A stretch of 64,000 nucleotides of DNA, from positions 912,380 through 976,379 of the forward strand of contig NZ_LSNE01000003.1 of assembly GCF_001565895.1 (NCBI RefSeq), written 5' to 3'. The stretch is from Paraglaciecola hydrolytica (GTDB lineage Bacteria > Pseudomonadota > Gammaproteobacteria > Enterobacterales > Alteromonadaceae). This document shows positions 44,489-52,976 of this stretch, piece by piece; the stretch's first letter is position 1, and the number at the start of each line of letters is the position of its first letter. The notes beneath the pieces are model-generated. The model saw only the letters and a list, made by a program, of their open reading frames with translations. It had not been told where the DNA came from and ran no database searches. A program made the translations under genes and the position numbers.

Positions 44489-44923
44489 GTGACTAATATT
44501 GATCTAAATGTAAATAAGGCACGTATTTTTTGTGAAAAAAAAGGAGCAAGATTTACCACCTTACGTGAAAAAGTATATGCCCTTTTATTGCAACAAGATG
44601 GCGCTATCGGTGCTTATGAACTTTTGGACTCATTAAAACTAACTGAATCTGCTGCTAAACCCGCGACGGTTTATCGGACACTGGATTTTTTGCTAGAATT
44701 TGGATTAGTCCATAAACTCGAATCAACTAATGCTTTTGTCGCCTGTCATCATTTCGATTGTAATCATCCTGTACAATTTTTAATTTGTGACAGTTGTGGA
44801 GAAGTCCAGGAGATTCAATCTCTTGGCTTAAAAGATACCCTGGATAAACAAGCGATGTCGGTAGGGTTTAAAGTCGCTAAACAAACCATAGAAGCTCACG
44901 GTACTTGTGCTGCTTGCAAATGA
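44489..44923 (+). CDS. zur: Zinc uptake regulator Zur (Fur family)
   Basis: Zur represses zinc uptake genes when zinc is sufficient. The 144-residue product has the Fur-family winged helix (TTLREKVYALLLQQDGAIGA, KPATVYRTLDFLLEFGLV). CHHFDCNHP and the two structural zinc pairs C100/C103 and C140/C143 follow. VHKLESTNAFVACHH resembles Zur rather than Fur, which usually has HHDHxxC. The GTG start at 44489 is preceded by AGGA seven bases away. Targets are not in the window, apart from possible autoregulation. Confidence 0.88.
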   Translation: MTNIDLNVNKARIFCEKKGARFTTLREKVYALLLQQDGAIGAYELLDSLKLTESAAKPATVYRTLDFLLEFGLVHKLESTNAFVACHHFDCNHPVQFLICDSCGEVQEIQSLGLKDTLDKQAMSVGFKVAKQTIEAHGTCAACK

Positions 44924-44983
44924 ACTAAGCCACGCTAATCGCTGGTACGTTATTTAATTCAATTAACAAGGGATCCGTTATTT

Positions 44984-45448
44984 ATGAACGCTGAATTTAT
45001 TAATCCTTTTATTAGCGCACTCATCAATGTAATGAGTACGATGGCACAAACCCAGTTAACACCGGGTAAACCGAAAAAAAAGGATGATGACAAAGCGGGT
45101 GGTGATATCTCCGGTATGATCGGTATGGTCGGAGAAAATATCCAGGGTTCACTATCCATCTCATTTGAGGAGGGTTTAGTAGTTGAAATCATGGAAAAAA
45201 TGTTAGGAGAAAAGCCCGACGGAATTAATGCCGATGTGAAAGATATGGTGGGCGAAATTACTAACATGATTTGTGGTGTTGCCAAAAATGAGCTAAGCCA
45301 AAAGGGTTATGAGTTTGGCATGGCAACGCCTATGGTAGTATCGGGCAAAAATCATACAGTTAACCATCAGGTCGACGGTAAAAAAATGGTTATGCCATTT
45401 AGCCATAAATCCGGAAATTTATATCTGGAAATGTGTTTTAATAAGTAG
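44984..45448 (+). CDS. cheX: CheX-like chemotaxis phosphatase
   Basis: CheX removes phosphate from CheY~P. The 154-residue product fits the CheC/CheX fold with the catalytic ExxN motif at E91-N94 in VGEITNMICGVAKNEL. EIMEKMLGEKPDGINADVKD precedes it. Residues 20-40 are a lysine-rich, polar insertion. It stands alone next to zur, away from other chemotaxis genes, but the chemoreceptor at 18734 shows the organism is chemotactic. Which response regulator it acts on is not known. Confidence 0.85.
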   Translation: MNAEFINPFISALINVMSTMAQTQLTPGKPKKKDDDKAGGDISGMIGMVGENIQGSLSISFEEGLVVEIMEKMLGEKPDGINADVKDMVGEITNMICGVAKNELSQKGYEFGMATPMVVSGKNHTVNHQVDGKKMVMPFSHKSGNLYLEMCFNK

Positions 45449-45794
45449 CAAACATCACCAATTACCTCTGCGTTTTTTATCTATTCCAAGCAATTTTCAA
45501 TATGACGATGAGCATCTGGCATAACACGTGCTTTAGTCTATTTTAGAATAGCAATTTCAATATAAAATTAAACGTAAAAAACACAGCCTAAAGGCTTTAT
45601 ATATAAGGAAATACGCAGCTTAATACAGATTTATGACCTTAATGGAAATATTTCTGAAGCTAGGAATTATTTACAAATTAGTCGGTAATAGTTACTTTTT
45701 AGACACACTTAGTTAAAACAGAAAATACACCTTGGCAGGGTTGATCTCATCAACCATGGCCAGTAAAACACACTTAAACAAGAAGGACATACAC
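45449..45794. other. AT-rich leader upstream of the OmpA/TSP3 gene
   Basis: This 346-base gap is markedly AT-rich. It must contain the promoter and probably a long leader of the OmpA-like gene, but I can support no specific promoter, small gene or stable hairpin. Confidence 0.3.
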
Positions 45795-47000
45795 ATGAAA
45801 AAAATTTCACTAGCAAGCAGCATTTTATTGGCTCTTTCCATGCAAGCTTTTGCTGACCCAGGTCAAGAGGGAGATAAGTGGATTGGTGTTTTTGGCGAAG
45901 TTTATTCGACCGATAAAGAAAAGTCTGGTTTTCCTGACTACATGAATGATGCCACTGGCTTTGGTGCAGAAGCAGGCTTTCGTTTTGATCCTCAATGGGC
46001 AGCTAGATTAGAGTATTCCCACTTAGATATTAATGCTAAAGCTCCTGGTACTGATTTAACCGGCAAACGTTACGGCGTAGATGCGTTGTATTTTTTACCT
46101 AATGATATGTTGTATGTTTTTGGTGGTGTAAAACACTTCAAAACCTCAGGCAGTGACAATGTATTTAGTTTTGGTTTGGGTAAACATTGGTCACTTAATG
46201 ACAATTTGAAAGTCCTCACCGAAGTGGCAGCATACAACGACTTCAGCGATGGCTATAACGACATAGGTCTTAAAATTGGTCTAGCTTACAGTTTTGGCTC
46301 TGCAGCGGCTCCAGCCCCTGCTCCGGCTCCTAAAGTACCTAAAGATAGCGATAAAGACGGCGTTTACGATGATGCTGACAAGTGTGCAAACACGCCTGTT
46401 GGTAACAAAGTAGATGCATCTGGCTGTGATATTGATTCAGACAATGATGGCGTATTGAATACTATCGATTTATGTCCAAACACTCCTGCTGGAACGCCAG
46501 TTGGTGCTAAAGGCTGTAGTTTAGCCTTAGATGCGGATGAAGATGGTGTATTGGATGCAAATGATCAATGTGCAAACACACCTATCACCGATAAAGTTGA
46601 CGCAGCTGGCTGTAGTATCTTTATGGAACAAGAAGTGAGTCAGAATTTGACTATTCACTTTGCCAATAACAGCTCTATCATTAAAAAAGCCGAAGTAACT
46701 GAGATTCAAGAGTTTGTTGATTTCATGAATCGTTATCCTAATACTGATACCGTGATTGAAGGCCATTCATCAGCGCCTGGCTCATCAGAATATAACTTAA
46801 TGTTGTCTGAAAAACGTGCCAATGCAGTGAGAGCTTTGTTAATCACTAAATTTGGTATTGCGGCAGACCGTATCACTGCCGTAGGATTTGGCGAAACTCA
46901 GTTATTAGACTCAGCAAGTAACGAAGCGGCAGATGCTAAAAACCGTCGTATCACTGCTAAAGTTTCTGCTAGCAAACGTGTAAAAGTATTAAAAGACTAA
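45795..47000 (+). CDS. OmpA-family outer-membrane protein with TSP3 repeats
   Basis: This is a 401-residue outer-membrane protein tethered to peptidoglycan. It has a signal peptide (ending QAFA), an eight-stranded barrel domain to about residue 175, and an alanine-proline linker (AAPAPAPAPK). Three thrombospondin-type-3 calcium-binding repeats follow, with DSDKDGVYDDADKC, DSDNDGVLNTIDLC and DADEDGVLDANDQC. An OmpA C-terminal domain closes the protein (VIEGHSSAPGSSEYNLMLSE then KRANAV). The ATG at 45795 follows AAGGA. This OprF-like layout is common in marine gammaproteobacteria. A strong terminator follows. Confidence 0.93.
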   Translation: MKKISLASSILLALSMQAFADPGQEGDKWIGVFGEVYSTDKEKSGFPDYMNDATGFGAEAGFRFDPQWAARLEYSHLDINAKAPGTDLTGKRYGVDALYFLPNDMLYVFGGVKHFKTSGSDNVFSFGLGKHWSLNDNLKVLTEVAAYNDFSDGYNDIGLKIGLAYSFGSAAAPAPAPAPKVPKDSDKDGVYDDADKCANTPVGNKVDASGCDIDSDNDGVLNTIDLCPNTPAGTPVGAKGCSLALDADEDGVLDANDQCANTPITDKVDAAGCSIFMEQEVSQNLTIHFANNSSIIKKAEVTEIQEFVDFMNRYPNTDTVIEGHSSAPGSSEYNLMLSEKRANAVRALLITKFGIAADRITAVGFGETQLLDSASNEAADAKNRRITAKVSASKRVKVLKD

Positions 47001-47092
47001 TATTTAGCTTAGATACTAAAGAAACGCTATAAGGGCAGTAAGCTGAGAGTTAAGAAATATAATAACGCTCATTAAGATTACTTCCCTGAGAT

Positions 47093-47128
47093 AAAAAATC
47101 CGATGTGCGAGAGCCATCGGATTTTTTT
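47093..47128. terminator. Strong bidirectional terminator after the OmpA-family gene
   Basis: AAAAAATCCGATG (47093-47105) pairs with CATCGGATTTTTT (47115-47127) around a 9-base loop, giving T-runs in both directions. The convergent methyltransferase gene ends 120 bases away. Confidence 0.88.
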
Positions 47129-47249
47129 ATTTAATGCTATATAGATTTATTGCTGCGTTTAAGAAGCCCTTCAATCTGATATTTATTCACAGTTTAGCTA
47201 CACCCATTTGAATTTACCGAGAGTGATATGTGGCCATGCAGTAAAATGT

Positions 47250-48449
47250 TTAAACTGTTGAATACTCAGCGTTTAATAACGTTTCGAGGCAATGTTCTTG
47301 AATACCATAGTAGGTTTTTAACTCTTGTATTTGTTTAAGTATTGCGGAGTTATCAAGGGTGTTTTTACGTTTGGTGGCGAGGATCATCTTATTTTTATTA
47401 GTATGTTCAAGACTGATAAATTCAAAGACTTTAGTTTGATAGCCATGAGCTTCTAATAATAAAGCGCGCAAAGAATCAGTGAGCATTTCTGCTTGTTGGC
47501 CTAAATGTATGCCGTATTGCAACATAGGCTGGAGCAGAGGAGGATTGTGTAATTGTGGGCGGATTTGTTTATGGCAGCAGGGTGAACACATAATAATGGC
47601 GGCGTTAGCACGTATACCATAGTGGATTGCATAATCGGTGGCGACATCACAAGCATGCAAGGCAATCATTACGTCTGTCTGTGTTGGAGCGTGAGTTTTA
47701 ACGTCACCACACACAAAATTTAATCCTTTATGCTCTAAGGTTTCTGCGGCATGGGTACACAAGGCGGCTAATTCTGCACGTAATTCAACCCCCGTCACCT
47801 GCGAGTCAGTATGCAATTGTTCACGCAAATAATCGTGAATGGCAAAGGTTAAATAGCCTTTACCAGATCCAAAATCAACTACTTGTAAAGCTTGGTCTGC
47901 TGCCAGAGGAGACTGTTCGAGCGCCTGACTAAAAACCTCAATAAATTTGTTAATTTGCTTCCATTTACGCGACATAGCGGGGATGAGTTTATATTCTTTA
48001 TCCGTTACTCCTAGAGCGCTTAAATAAGGACGAGTTAACTCAACGTAGCGGCGTTTTTGTTTATTATGCTCAAGATTAACCGTGCTAGCTTCAGTGCCGG
48101 ATACTTGCTGGCTACGCAGGCTAATTTTGCCTTTTTTACTGATGTCTAGTTGTACTTCTTGTTGCGGACTGAACAAATGCGCGGCTTTAAATTCGTTTTG
48201 CAGTTTTTGTTCGATGTGCAGCAATGCGTCGGCAACAACATAGTTTTTAGTAATATCACGAGTTTTGTAGCTAAAAACAAATGACAACACTGACTGGCCT
48301 TTGAGCGTGACAGGCCTGATAGCAATGCGTTGCAACTCTTTATCATCACCACGATTTTTGCTTAGGATTAGTTTAACTAAACACTGCTCATTGGCGTGCT
48401 GCTTAACTAAGCTTAAAAATGTACTCAGGTTTTGTTCGTATACAGACAT
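47250..48449 (-). CDS. SAM-dependent methyltransferase, Methyltransf_32 type
   Basis: This is a 399-residue class I methyltransferase. The SAM-binding motif VVDFGSGKGYL is at 190-200, and the following acidic residue lies in VTGVELRAEL. The HACDVATDYAI and IIMCSPCCHKQI motifs are typical of the Methyltransf_32 family, whose characterised eukaryotic relatives act on RNA or protein. The N-terminal 180 residues are a separate basic domain, possibly RNA-binding. The substrate is unknown. No clear ribosome-binding site precedes the ATG. Confidence 0.82.
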   Translation of the reverse strand: MSVYEQNLSTFLSLVKQHANEQCLVKLILSKNRGDDKELQRIAIRPVTLKGQSVLSFVFSYKTRDITKNYVVADALLHIEQKLQNEFKAAHLFSPQQEVQLDISKKGKISLRSQQVSGTEASTVNLEHNKQKRRYVELTRPYLSALGVTDKEYKLIPAMSRKWKQINKFIEVFSQALEQSPLAADQALQVVDFGSGKGYLTFAIHDYLREQLHTDSQVTGVELRAELAALCTHAAETLEHKGLNFVCGDVKTHAPTQTDVMIALHACDVATDYAIHYGIRANAAIIMCSPCCHKQIRPQLHNPPLLQPMLQYGIHLGQQAEMLTDSLRALLLEAHGYQTKVFEFISLEHTNKNKMILATKRKNTLDNSAILKQIQELKTYYGIQEHCLETLLNAEYSTV

Positions 48450-48673
48450 GATGGAGGTTAGCTCAAAATCGCGACTTTAAAAGACGCTAGTGTAACGCTG
48501 TTTGTACTTATTTTTCTAATTTTACTGCCAGCTCAACGTTATGTTCAGATACATGCTCAATTCATCCGATGAGCTTGACTTAGCTGGCTATTTGTAAAAA
48601 TCGGCATTGCAACTTTTTGATAAATCGCACACTATGCCACCTCTCTAATTTTAATAATAATAAAGGAGCCTCA

Positions 48674-49060
48674 ATGAAGTTTCTTGCTGGTCTGCTGACA
48701 TTTATTGTCGCCTTATTACATCTTGGTTTTATGTCTCTCGAAATGTTTTTTTGGAACAGTCCATTGGGTCATAAAATCTTTGCTATGAGCGCTGAAGTAG
48801 CGGCTAGCTCAGAAGTTCTAGCTTTCAATCAAGGTTTATACAACGGCATATTGGCAGTGGGTTTGTTGTGGGCTTTGATGAGCAAGCAACATGGTGTGAA
48901 AATATTTTTTTTACTGGCCATTATTGTTGCTGGCGTAGTGGGTGGTCTTACGGCAAAAATGTCGATTATGTATATTCAAGCCTTGCCTGCGTTTGTGGCC
49001 TTAATGTTGGTGATGAAAACCAAAGGGCGTAGAGCTGGAGAGCCACGTTTATTTTCATAA
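48674..49060 (+). CDS. DUF1304 membrane protein
   Basis: This is a 128-residue inner-membrane protein with four predicted membrane segments. The opening FLAGLLTFIVALLHLGFMSL and FNQGLYNGILAVGLLWAL match DUF1304, a family of unknown function. AAGGAG lies five bases before the ATG at 48674; a longer frame from 48617 is not supported. A strong terminator follows 20 bases after the stop. No functional partner is visible. Confidence 0.85.
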   Translation: MKFLAGLLTFIVALLHLGFMSLEMFFWNSPLGHKIFAMSAEVAASSEVLAFNQGLYNGILAVGLLWALMSKQHGVKIFFLLAIIVAGVVGGLTAKMSIMYIQALPAFVALMLVMKTKGRRAGEPRLFS

Positions 49061-49078
49061 TATGAGTTGGTGTTAATC

Positions 49079-49107
49079 AAAAGAGCGACCATTGGCGCTC
49101 TTTTTTT
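49079..49107 (+). terminator. Terminator between DUF1304 gene and gcdH
   Basis: AAAAGAGCG (49079-49087) pairs with CGCTCTTTT (49096-49104) around an 8-base loop, followed by T residues to 49107. It is only 26 bases from the gcdH start, leaving very little room for a gcdH promoter. Confidence 0.85.
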
Positions 49108-49133
49108 GTAGCATTTTTTGAGGAAGTTAGCTT

Positions 49134-50315
49134 ATGTCTCACTCTATTCCACGTTTTGACTGGCAAGATCCCTTGCAGTTGCACAGTATGCTGACGGAAG
49201 AAGAAAAGCTAATCCAACACAGTGTGCAACAATATTGTCAGCAAAAACTAATGCCAAGGATCCTGCTGGCTAATCGCAATGAGCATTTTGACCGCGACAT
49301 CATGTTTGAGATGGGCGAGATGGGTTTGTTAGGTTCTACCCTGCCCGAGATTTATGGTGGTGCTGGTGTTAACCATGTTGCCTATGGCTTGATGGCACGA
49401 GAAGTTGAAAGGGTCGACAGTGGTTATCGTAGTGCTATGAGTGTGCAGTCATCCTTGGTGATGTACCCTATTTATGCTTATGGTAATGAACAACAACGTT
49501 TGAAATACCTGCCTAAATTGGCCAGTGGTGAATGGCTTGGCTGTTTTGGTTTGACCGAGCCTGATTCAGGCTCAGATCCGGCCAGCATGCTTAGTCGTGC
49601 GGTGCAGGATGGTGATGGATATCGCCTCAATGGTAATAAAATGTGGATCACCAACTCGCCCATTGCCGATGTGTTTGTAGTGTGGGCCAAGCTTGATGGT
49701 AAAATTCGTGGTTTTATTCTCGAAAAAGGCATGGTCGGTTTAAGCGCGCCAAAAATTTCCGGCAAGTTTGCCTTACGTGCCTCAGTTACCGGCGAGATCG
49801 TGATGGATAATGTGTGGGTGCCACAAGACAACTTATTGCCTAATGTAGAAGGTTTGAAAGGTCCCTTTGGTTGCCTGAACAAAGCGCGTTTTGGTATCGC
49901 TTGGGGTGCGCTGGGTGCCGCAGAATTTTGTTGGCATAGTGCTCGTCAGTATTGTTTAGATCGACATCAATTTGGCCGCCCGTTAGCGGCTAATCAATTA
50001 ATTCAAAAAAAGCTGGCTGATATGCAAACAGAAATCAGTCTCGGTCTGTTAGCTTGTTTGCAAGCTGGACGCTTGTTGGATGCAAAGTTACTTGCACCAG
50101 AAGCCATCTCGTTAATTAAACGTAATTCTTGTGGTAAAGCCTTGGATATTGCCAGAACAGCCAGAGACATGCATGGTGGTAATGGCATATCCGATGAATT
50201 TCATGTGATCCGTCATGTGATGAATCTCGAAGCGGTCAATACCTACGAAGGCACTCACGATGTACATGCTTTGATCCTAGGGCGTGCACAAACAGGTTTA
50301 CCCGCTTTTAATTAA
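49134..50315 (+). CDS. gcdH: Glutaryl-CoA dehydrogenase GcdH
   Basis: GcdH oxidatively decarboxylates glutaryl-CoA to crotonyl-CoA in lysine, hydroxylysine and tryptophan breakdown. The 393-residue acyl-CoA dehydrogenase has [20 protein letters not shown] and [16 protein letters not shown] in the FAD/substrate region. The catalytic glutamate lies in [18 protein letters not shown], and the phrase [12 protein letters not shown] is typical of GcdH. The arginine of the RSAMSVQSS block is the glutaryl-specific residue in this family. The ATG follows GAGGA by about ten bases. Confidence 0.93.
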   Translation: MSHSIPRFDWQDPLQLHSMLTEEEKLIQHSVQQYCQQKLMPRILLANRNEHFDRDIMFEMGEMGLLGSTLPEIYGGAGVNHVAYGLMAREVERVDSGYRSAMSVQSSLVMYPIYAYGNEQQRLKYLPKLASGEWLGCFGLTEPDSGSDPASMLSRAVQDGDGYRLNGNKMWITNSPIADVFVVWAKLDGKIRGFILEKGMVGLSAPKISGKFALRASVTGEIVMDNVWVPQDNLLPNVEGLKGPFGCLNKARFGIAWGALGAAEFCWHSARQYCLDRHQFGRPLAANQLIQKKLADMQTEISLGLLACLQAGRLLDAKLLAPEAISLIKRNSCGKALDIARTARDMHGGNGISDEFHVIRHVMNLEAVNTYEGTHDVHALILGRAQTGLPAFN

Positions 50316-52461
50316 TGGCGTTTGCTTGGTTCGCCAAGAGAGTTGATAATTGGTCGAAAGGAATGGGGCGACTAAACAGGTAACCTTGTGCGGTATGGCA
50401 GTTATTCAGTTGCAAAAACTCTTTTTGTTGCTCGGTTTCTACCCCTTCTGCAATGACCTGTAATTTTAAACTGTGGGCCATGGCGATAACCGCCAATACA
50501 AGAGCTTTATCATTTTCACTGTGGCTGAGATCTTGTACAAACGAACGATCAATTTTCAGATGGTCGATGGGCAGTTTTTGCAAATAAGCCAGTGAGCTAT
50601 AGCCGGTACCAAAATCATCAATGGATACACTCAGACCCAGTTTGCGTACTTCATTCAGCAAATACTGCACCTTGGTGAAATTATCAATTAATACCCCTTC
50701 TGTAAGCTCCAGTTCTAGCTGACTAGGCAGTACCTGACACTCCGCTACACAATCGGTAATAAATTCGAGCAAGTGTCTGTCATTGACCTGACGGGGTGAT
50801 AAATTAATGCTTAAGATGATAGCGAGTTTAGCTGCTTGCAATGCAGCAAGTTTTTCACAGGTTTCTTTAATTACCCATTTACCTATGGGTACTATCAAGC
50901 CTGTTTGTTCGGCCAATGGAATAAATTCATCAGGTGAAACCATGCCAACATCTGGGCGATTCCAGCGTATCAAGGCTTCGGCTTTGTTGATTTTGCCATC
51001 ACGCAAGTCAAACATGGGTTGAAAATACAGTTCAAATTCCTGATTTTCCAAGGCCTTACGTAAGGCCACTTCTAACTCAATTCTTTTACGCGATGCTTCT
51101 TTAAGTTCTTTGGAGTAAAACTGCAAACTGCTTTTTAATTGTTTTTTAGCAGCAAATACCGCTAAATCCGCATACTTCATTAAATCTTCGGCGTTGTCTG
51201 CGTCACTTGGAAAAGCCGCGGCGCCAATGTTAAGGCCTACTTCACAGCGATGGCCTGATTCAATATAAAAAGGCTGTATGCAAGCAGTGATTAATTCCTT
51301 GGCCATTTGCTGACATTTATCTTGCTCAACGGCAGATACTTGAGCTGAAAGGCCAGAGGTATGCACTATTAAAGCAAACTCGGTACCCCCAATTCTGGCC
51401 AGCATATCACTGCTATTGATGCAGGCTTTTAAACGTCCGGCAAGCTCTTTGATAATACCATCACCGACTAAATGTCCGTGGATTTCGTTGATCTTTTTGA
51501 ACTGTTTTATTTCCATATACAGTACAAAAAAGGCCTGCTGTTTGCTGATCTGTTGTTCTAACTGCTGCCAGAAATATTGGCGGTTAGGTAATTCGGTCAG
51601 TACATCATAGTGAGACAGTTTTTCATTGCGCATCAGTAAGAATTTAAGCTGGCTGATGTCACTAATACTGAGTAACCAAAAATTTTTCTGTTGAGCAGTA
51701 TTACAGATAGGATGAACAGACACCTTAAACCACTTGCCGGGTTGTGGTGGATTGAGCCAATACAGCTCACCAGCCCAAGCGCTGCCTGTGGCAAAAACCC
51801 GGTGATATTCAGGATATTGATTTTCAAATAACTGTAACAGTAACTTATCCGGTGATTGTTTGACTTTTTTACCTGGTATGGCAAACATCTGATACAAAGC
51901 TGGATTGCTGTTGAGCAATTGCAGTTTGTCATCAAGGATAGCCACACCTAACTCTGTTTGCTGTAAAGCGTGCTGCAGCGGTTCAGGCTTTTTGTCTGTC
52001 GACTGCGAAAGTAAAGTCTCTAAGCGATTAAATACATAATCGTGCTGGGCGAGGACTTTATCATTTCTGATCAATAATTCGCGGGCGACTTGCAAGGTTT
52101 GCTGCTGGCGCTGATATTCGTTTTCGATATTGTGGATCAGCAAGTAACAGTTGTTTTCTGCTACTGCGGCACTGGCTTCGAGATGCAACAAGGTTTGATT
52201 CGCTTGTTCACGCCAAATGCCAGAATGTATTTGGCCATTTTGTCCGTTTTGCCAAAACTCTTCGGCGTCTAATAAAAAATCGTTTAGAAATGCGGAGTTT
52301 TGTTGGTAAATAAAAGGACTGGAACCAAAGGCTTCTGGCATCAATTCTAATAACCAACCTTTTGATTGGTAGAGGGTCTTAAATTGGCCAGGGGCAATGC
52401 GCTGAAATATAGAGCTGTTAACCAAGCCTAGGGCTTGAAATAGTGAGGCATCGATGCTCAT
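50308..52461 (-). CDS. PAS-GGDEF-EAL protein, likely c-di-GMP phosphodiesterase
   Basis: This is a 717-residue cytoplasmic signalling protein. Residues 1-115 form a PAS-like domain, a coiled coil follows (115-150), then a PAS domain (about 165-275), a GGDEF domain (about 280-450) and an EAL domain (about 460-710). The GGDEF active site reads GGTEF (358-362), and no RxxD inhibitory site precedes it, so cyclase activity is unlikely. The EAL domain looks intact: EALIRW (495-500), [31 protein letters not shown] and AEGVET. It overlaps the small GTPase gene by four bases, so c-di-GMP breakdown may respond to that GTPase. Confidence 0.92.
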   Translation of the reverse strand: MSIDASLFQALGLVNSSIFQRIAPGQFKTLYQSKGWLLELMPEAFGSSPFIYQQNSAFLNDFLLDAEEFWQNGQNGQIHSGIWREQANQTLLHLEASAAVAENNCYLLIHNIENEYQRQQQTLQVARELLIRNDKVLAQHDYVFNRLETLLSQSTDKKPEPLQHALQQTELGVAILDDKLQLLNSNPALYQMFAIPGKKVKQSPDKLLLQLFENQYPEYHRVFATGSAWAGELYWLNPPQPGKWFKVSVHPICNTAQQKNFWLLSISDISQLKFLLMRNEKLSHYDVLTELPNRQYFWQQLEQQISKQQAFFVLYMEIKQFKKINEIHGHLVGDGIIKELAGRLKACINSSDMLARIGGTEFALIVHTSGLSAQVSAVEQDKCQQMAKELITACIQPFYIESGHRCEVGLNIGAAAFPSDADNAEDLMKYADLAVFAAKKQLKSSLQFYSKELKEASRKRIELEVALRKALENQEFELYFQPMFDLRDGKINKAEALIRWNRPDVGMVSPDEFIPLAEQTGLIVPIGKWVIKETCEKLAALQAAKLAIILSINLSPRQVNDRHLLEFITDCVAECQVLPSQLELELTEGVLIDNFTKVQYLLNEVRKLGLSVSIDDFGTGYSSLAYLQKLPIDHLKIDRSFVQDLSHSENDKALVLAVIAMAHSLKLQVIAEGVETEQQKEFLQLNNCHTAQGYLFSRPIPFDQLSTLLANQANAIN

Positions 52462-52955
52462 AGCGACTCAACCAATAACTTTGCTAGCTCAGTAAACATG
52501 GGTTCAACACCTTCACCTGTTTTGGCGCTGGTATTAAATGACATCGCAAAAGATGATTTAATTTGTGCGATTTCGCTATCGTTCCAGTGCCAACTCGCTG
52601 CTAAGTCAGATTTATTAATTGCTAATATGCCCGGAATATCTGCGACATCTTTGACCATTTGTTGAATTTCATAACCTTCAATCAACGATTGAGAACGGGT
52701 TTGGTCGGCCACTAAGATATAAGCAGAGGCACCACGCAGATATTTAGGCTGGAAGCCACAATAACGGTCAATACCTTCAATATCCCATAACATAAACTGT
52801 ACTTTAGTTGAGGCTAGTTCCAACTCTTTTTTATCAACTTTTACGCCAATAGAAGTCAGATATTTTTCAGAAAAAATCCCTTCAACATACTTTTTGACTA
52901 AGCTGGTTTTACCCACGCCAGTCGCACCAAGTAAGCATATTTTTTTCTGAATCAT
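52458..52955 (-). CDS. Rab-like small GTPase (prokaryotic Ras superfamily)
   Basis: This is a 165-residue Ras-superfamily GTPase. It has G1 GATGVGKT at 10-17, a switch-I threonine near T34 in YLTSIGVKVD, G3 DIEG at 58-61, G4 NKSD at 114-117 and G5 SAK at 143-145. The position of the Ras glutamine (DTAGQ) is isoleucine, so GTP hydrolysis may need a partner. There is no C-terminal prenylation motif, as in all prokaryotic members. It sits between a membrane OmpA-domain protein and a c-di-GMP phosphodiesterase, overlapping the latter. I infer a switch between the two. Function unproven. Confidence 0.88.
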   Translation of the reverse strand: MIQKKICLLGATGVGKTSLVKKYVEGIFSEKYLTSIGVKVDKKELELASTKVQFMLWDIEGIDRYCGFQPKYLRGASAYILVADQTRSQSLIEGYEIQQMVKDVADIPGILAINKSDLAASWHWNDSEIAQIKSSFAMSFNTSAKTGEGVEPMFTELAKLLVESL

Positions 52956-52976
52956 GTCAATTCTGGTCCATCATAA

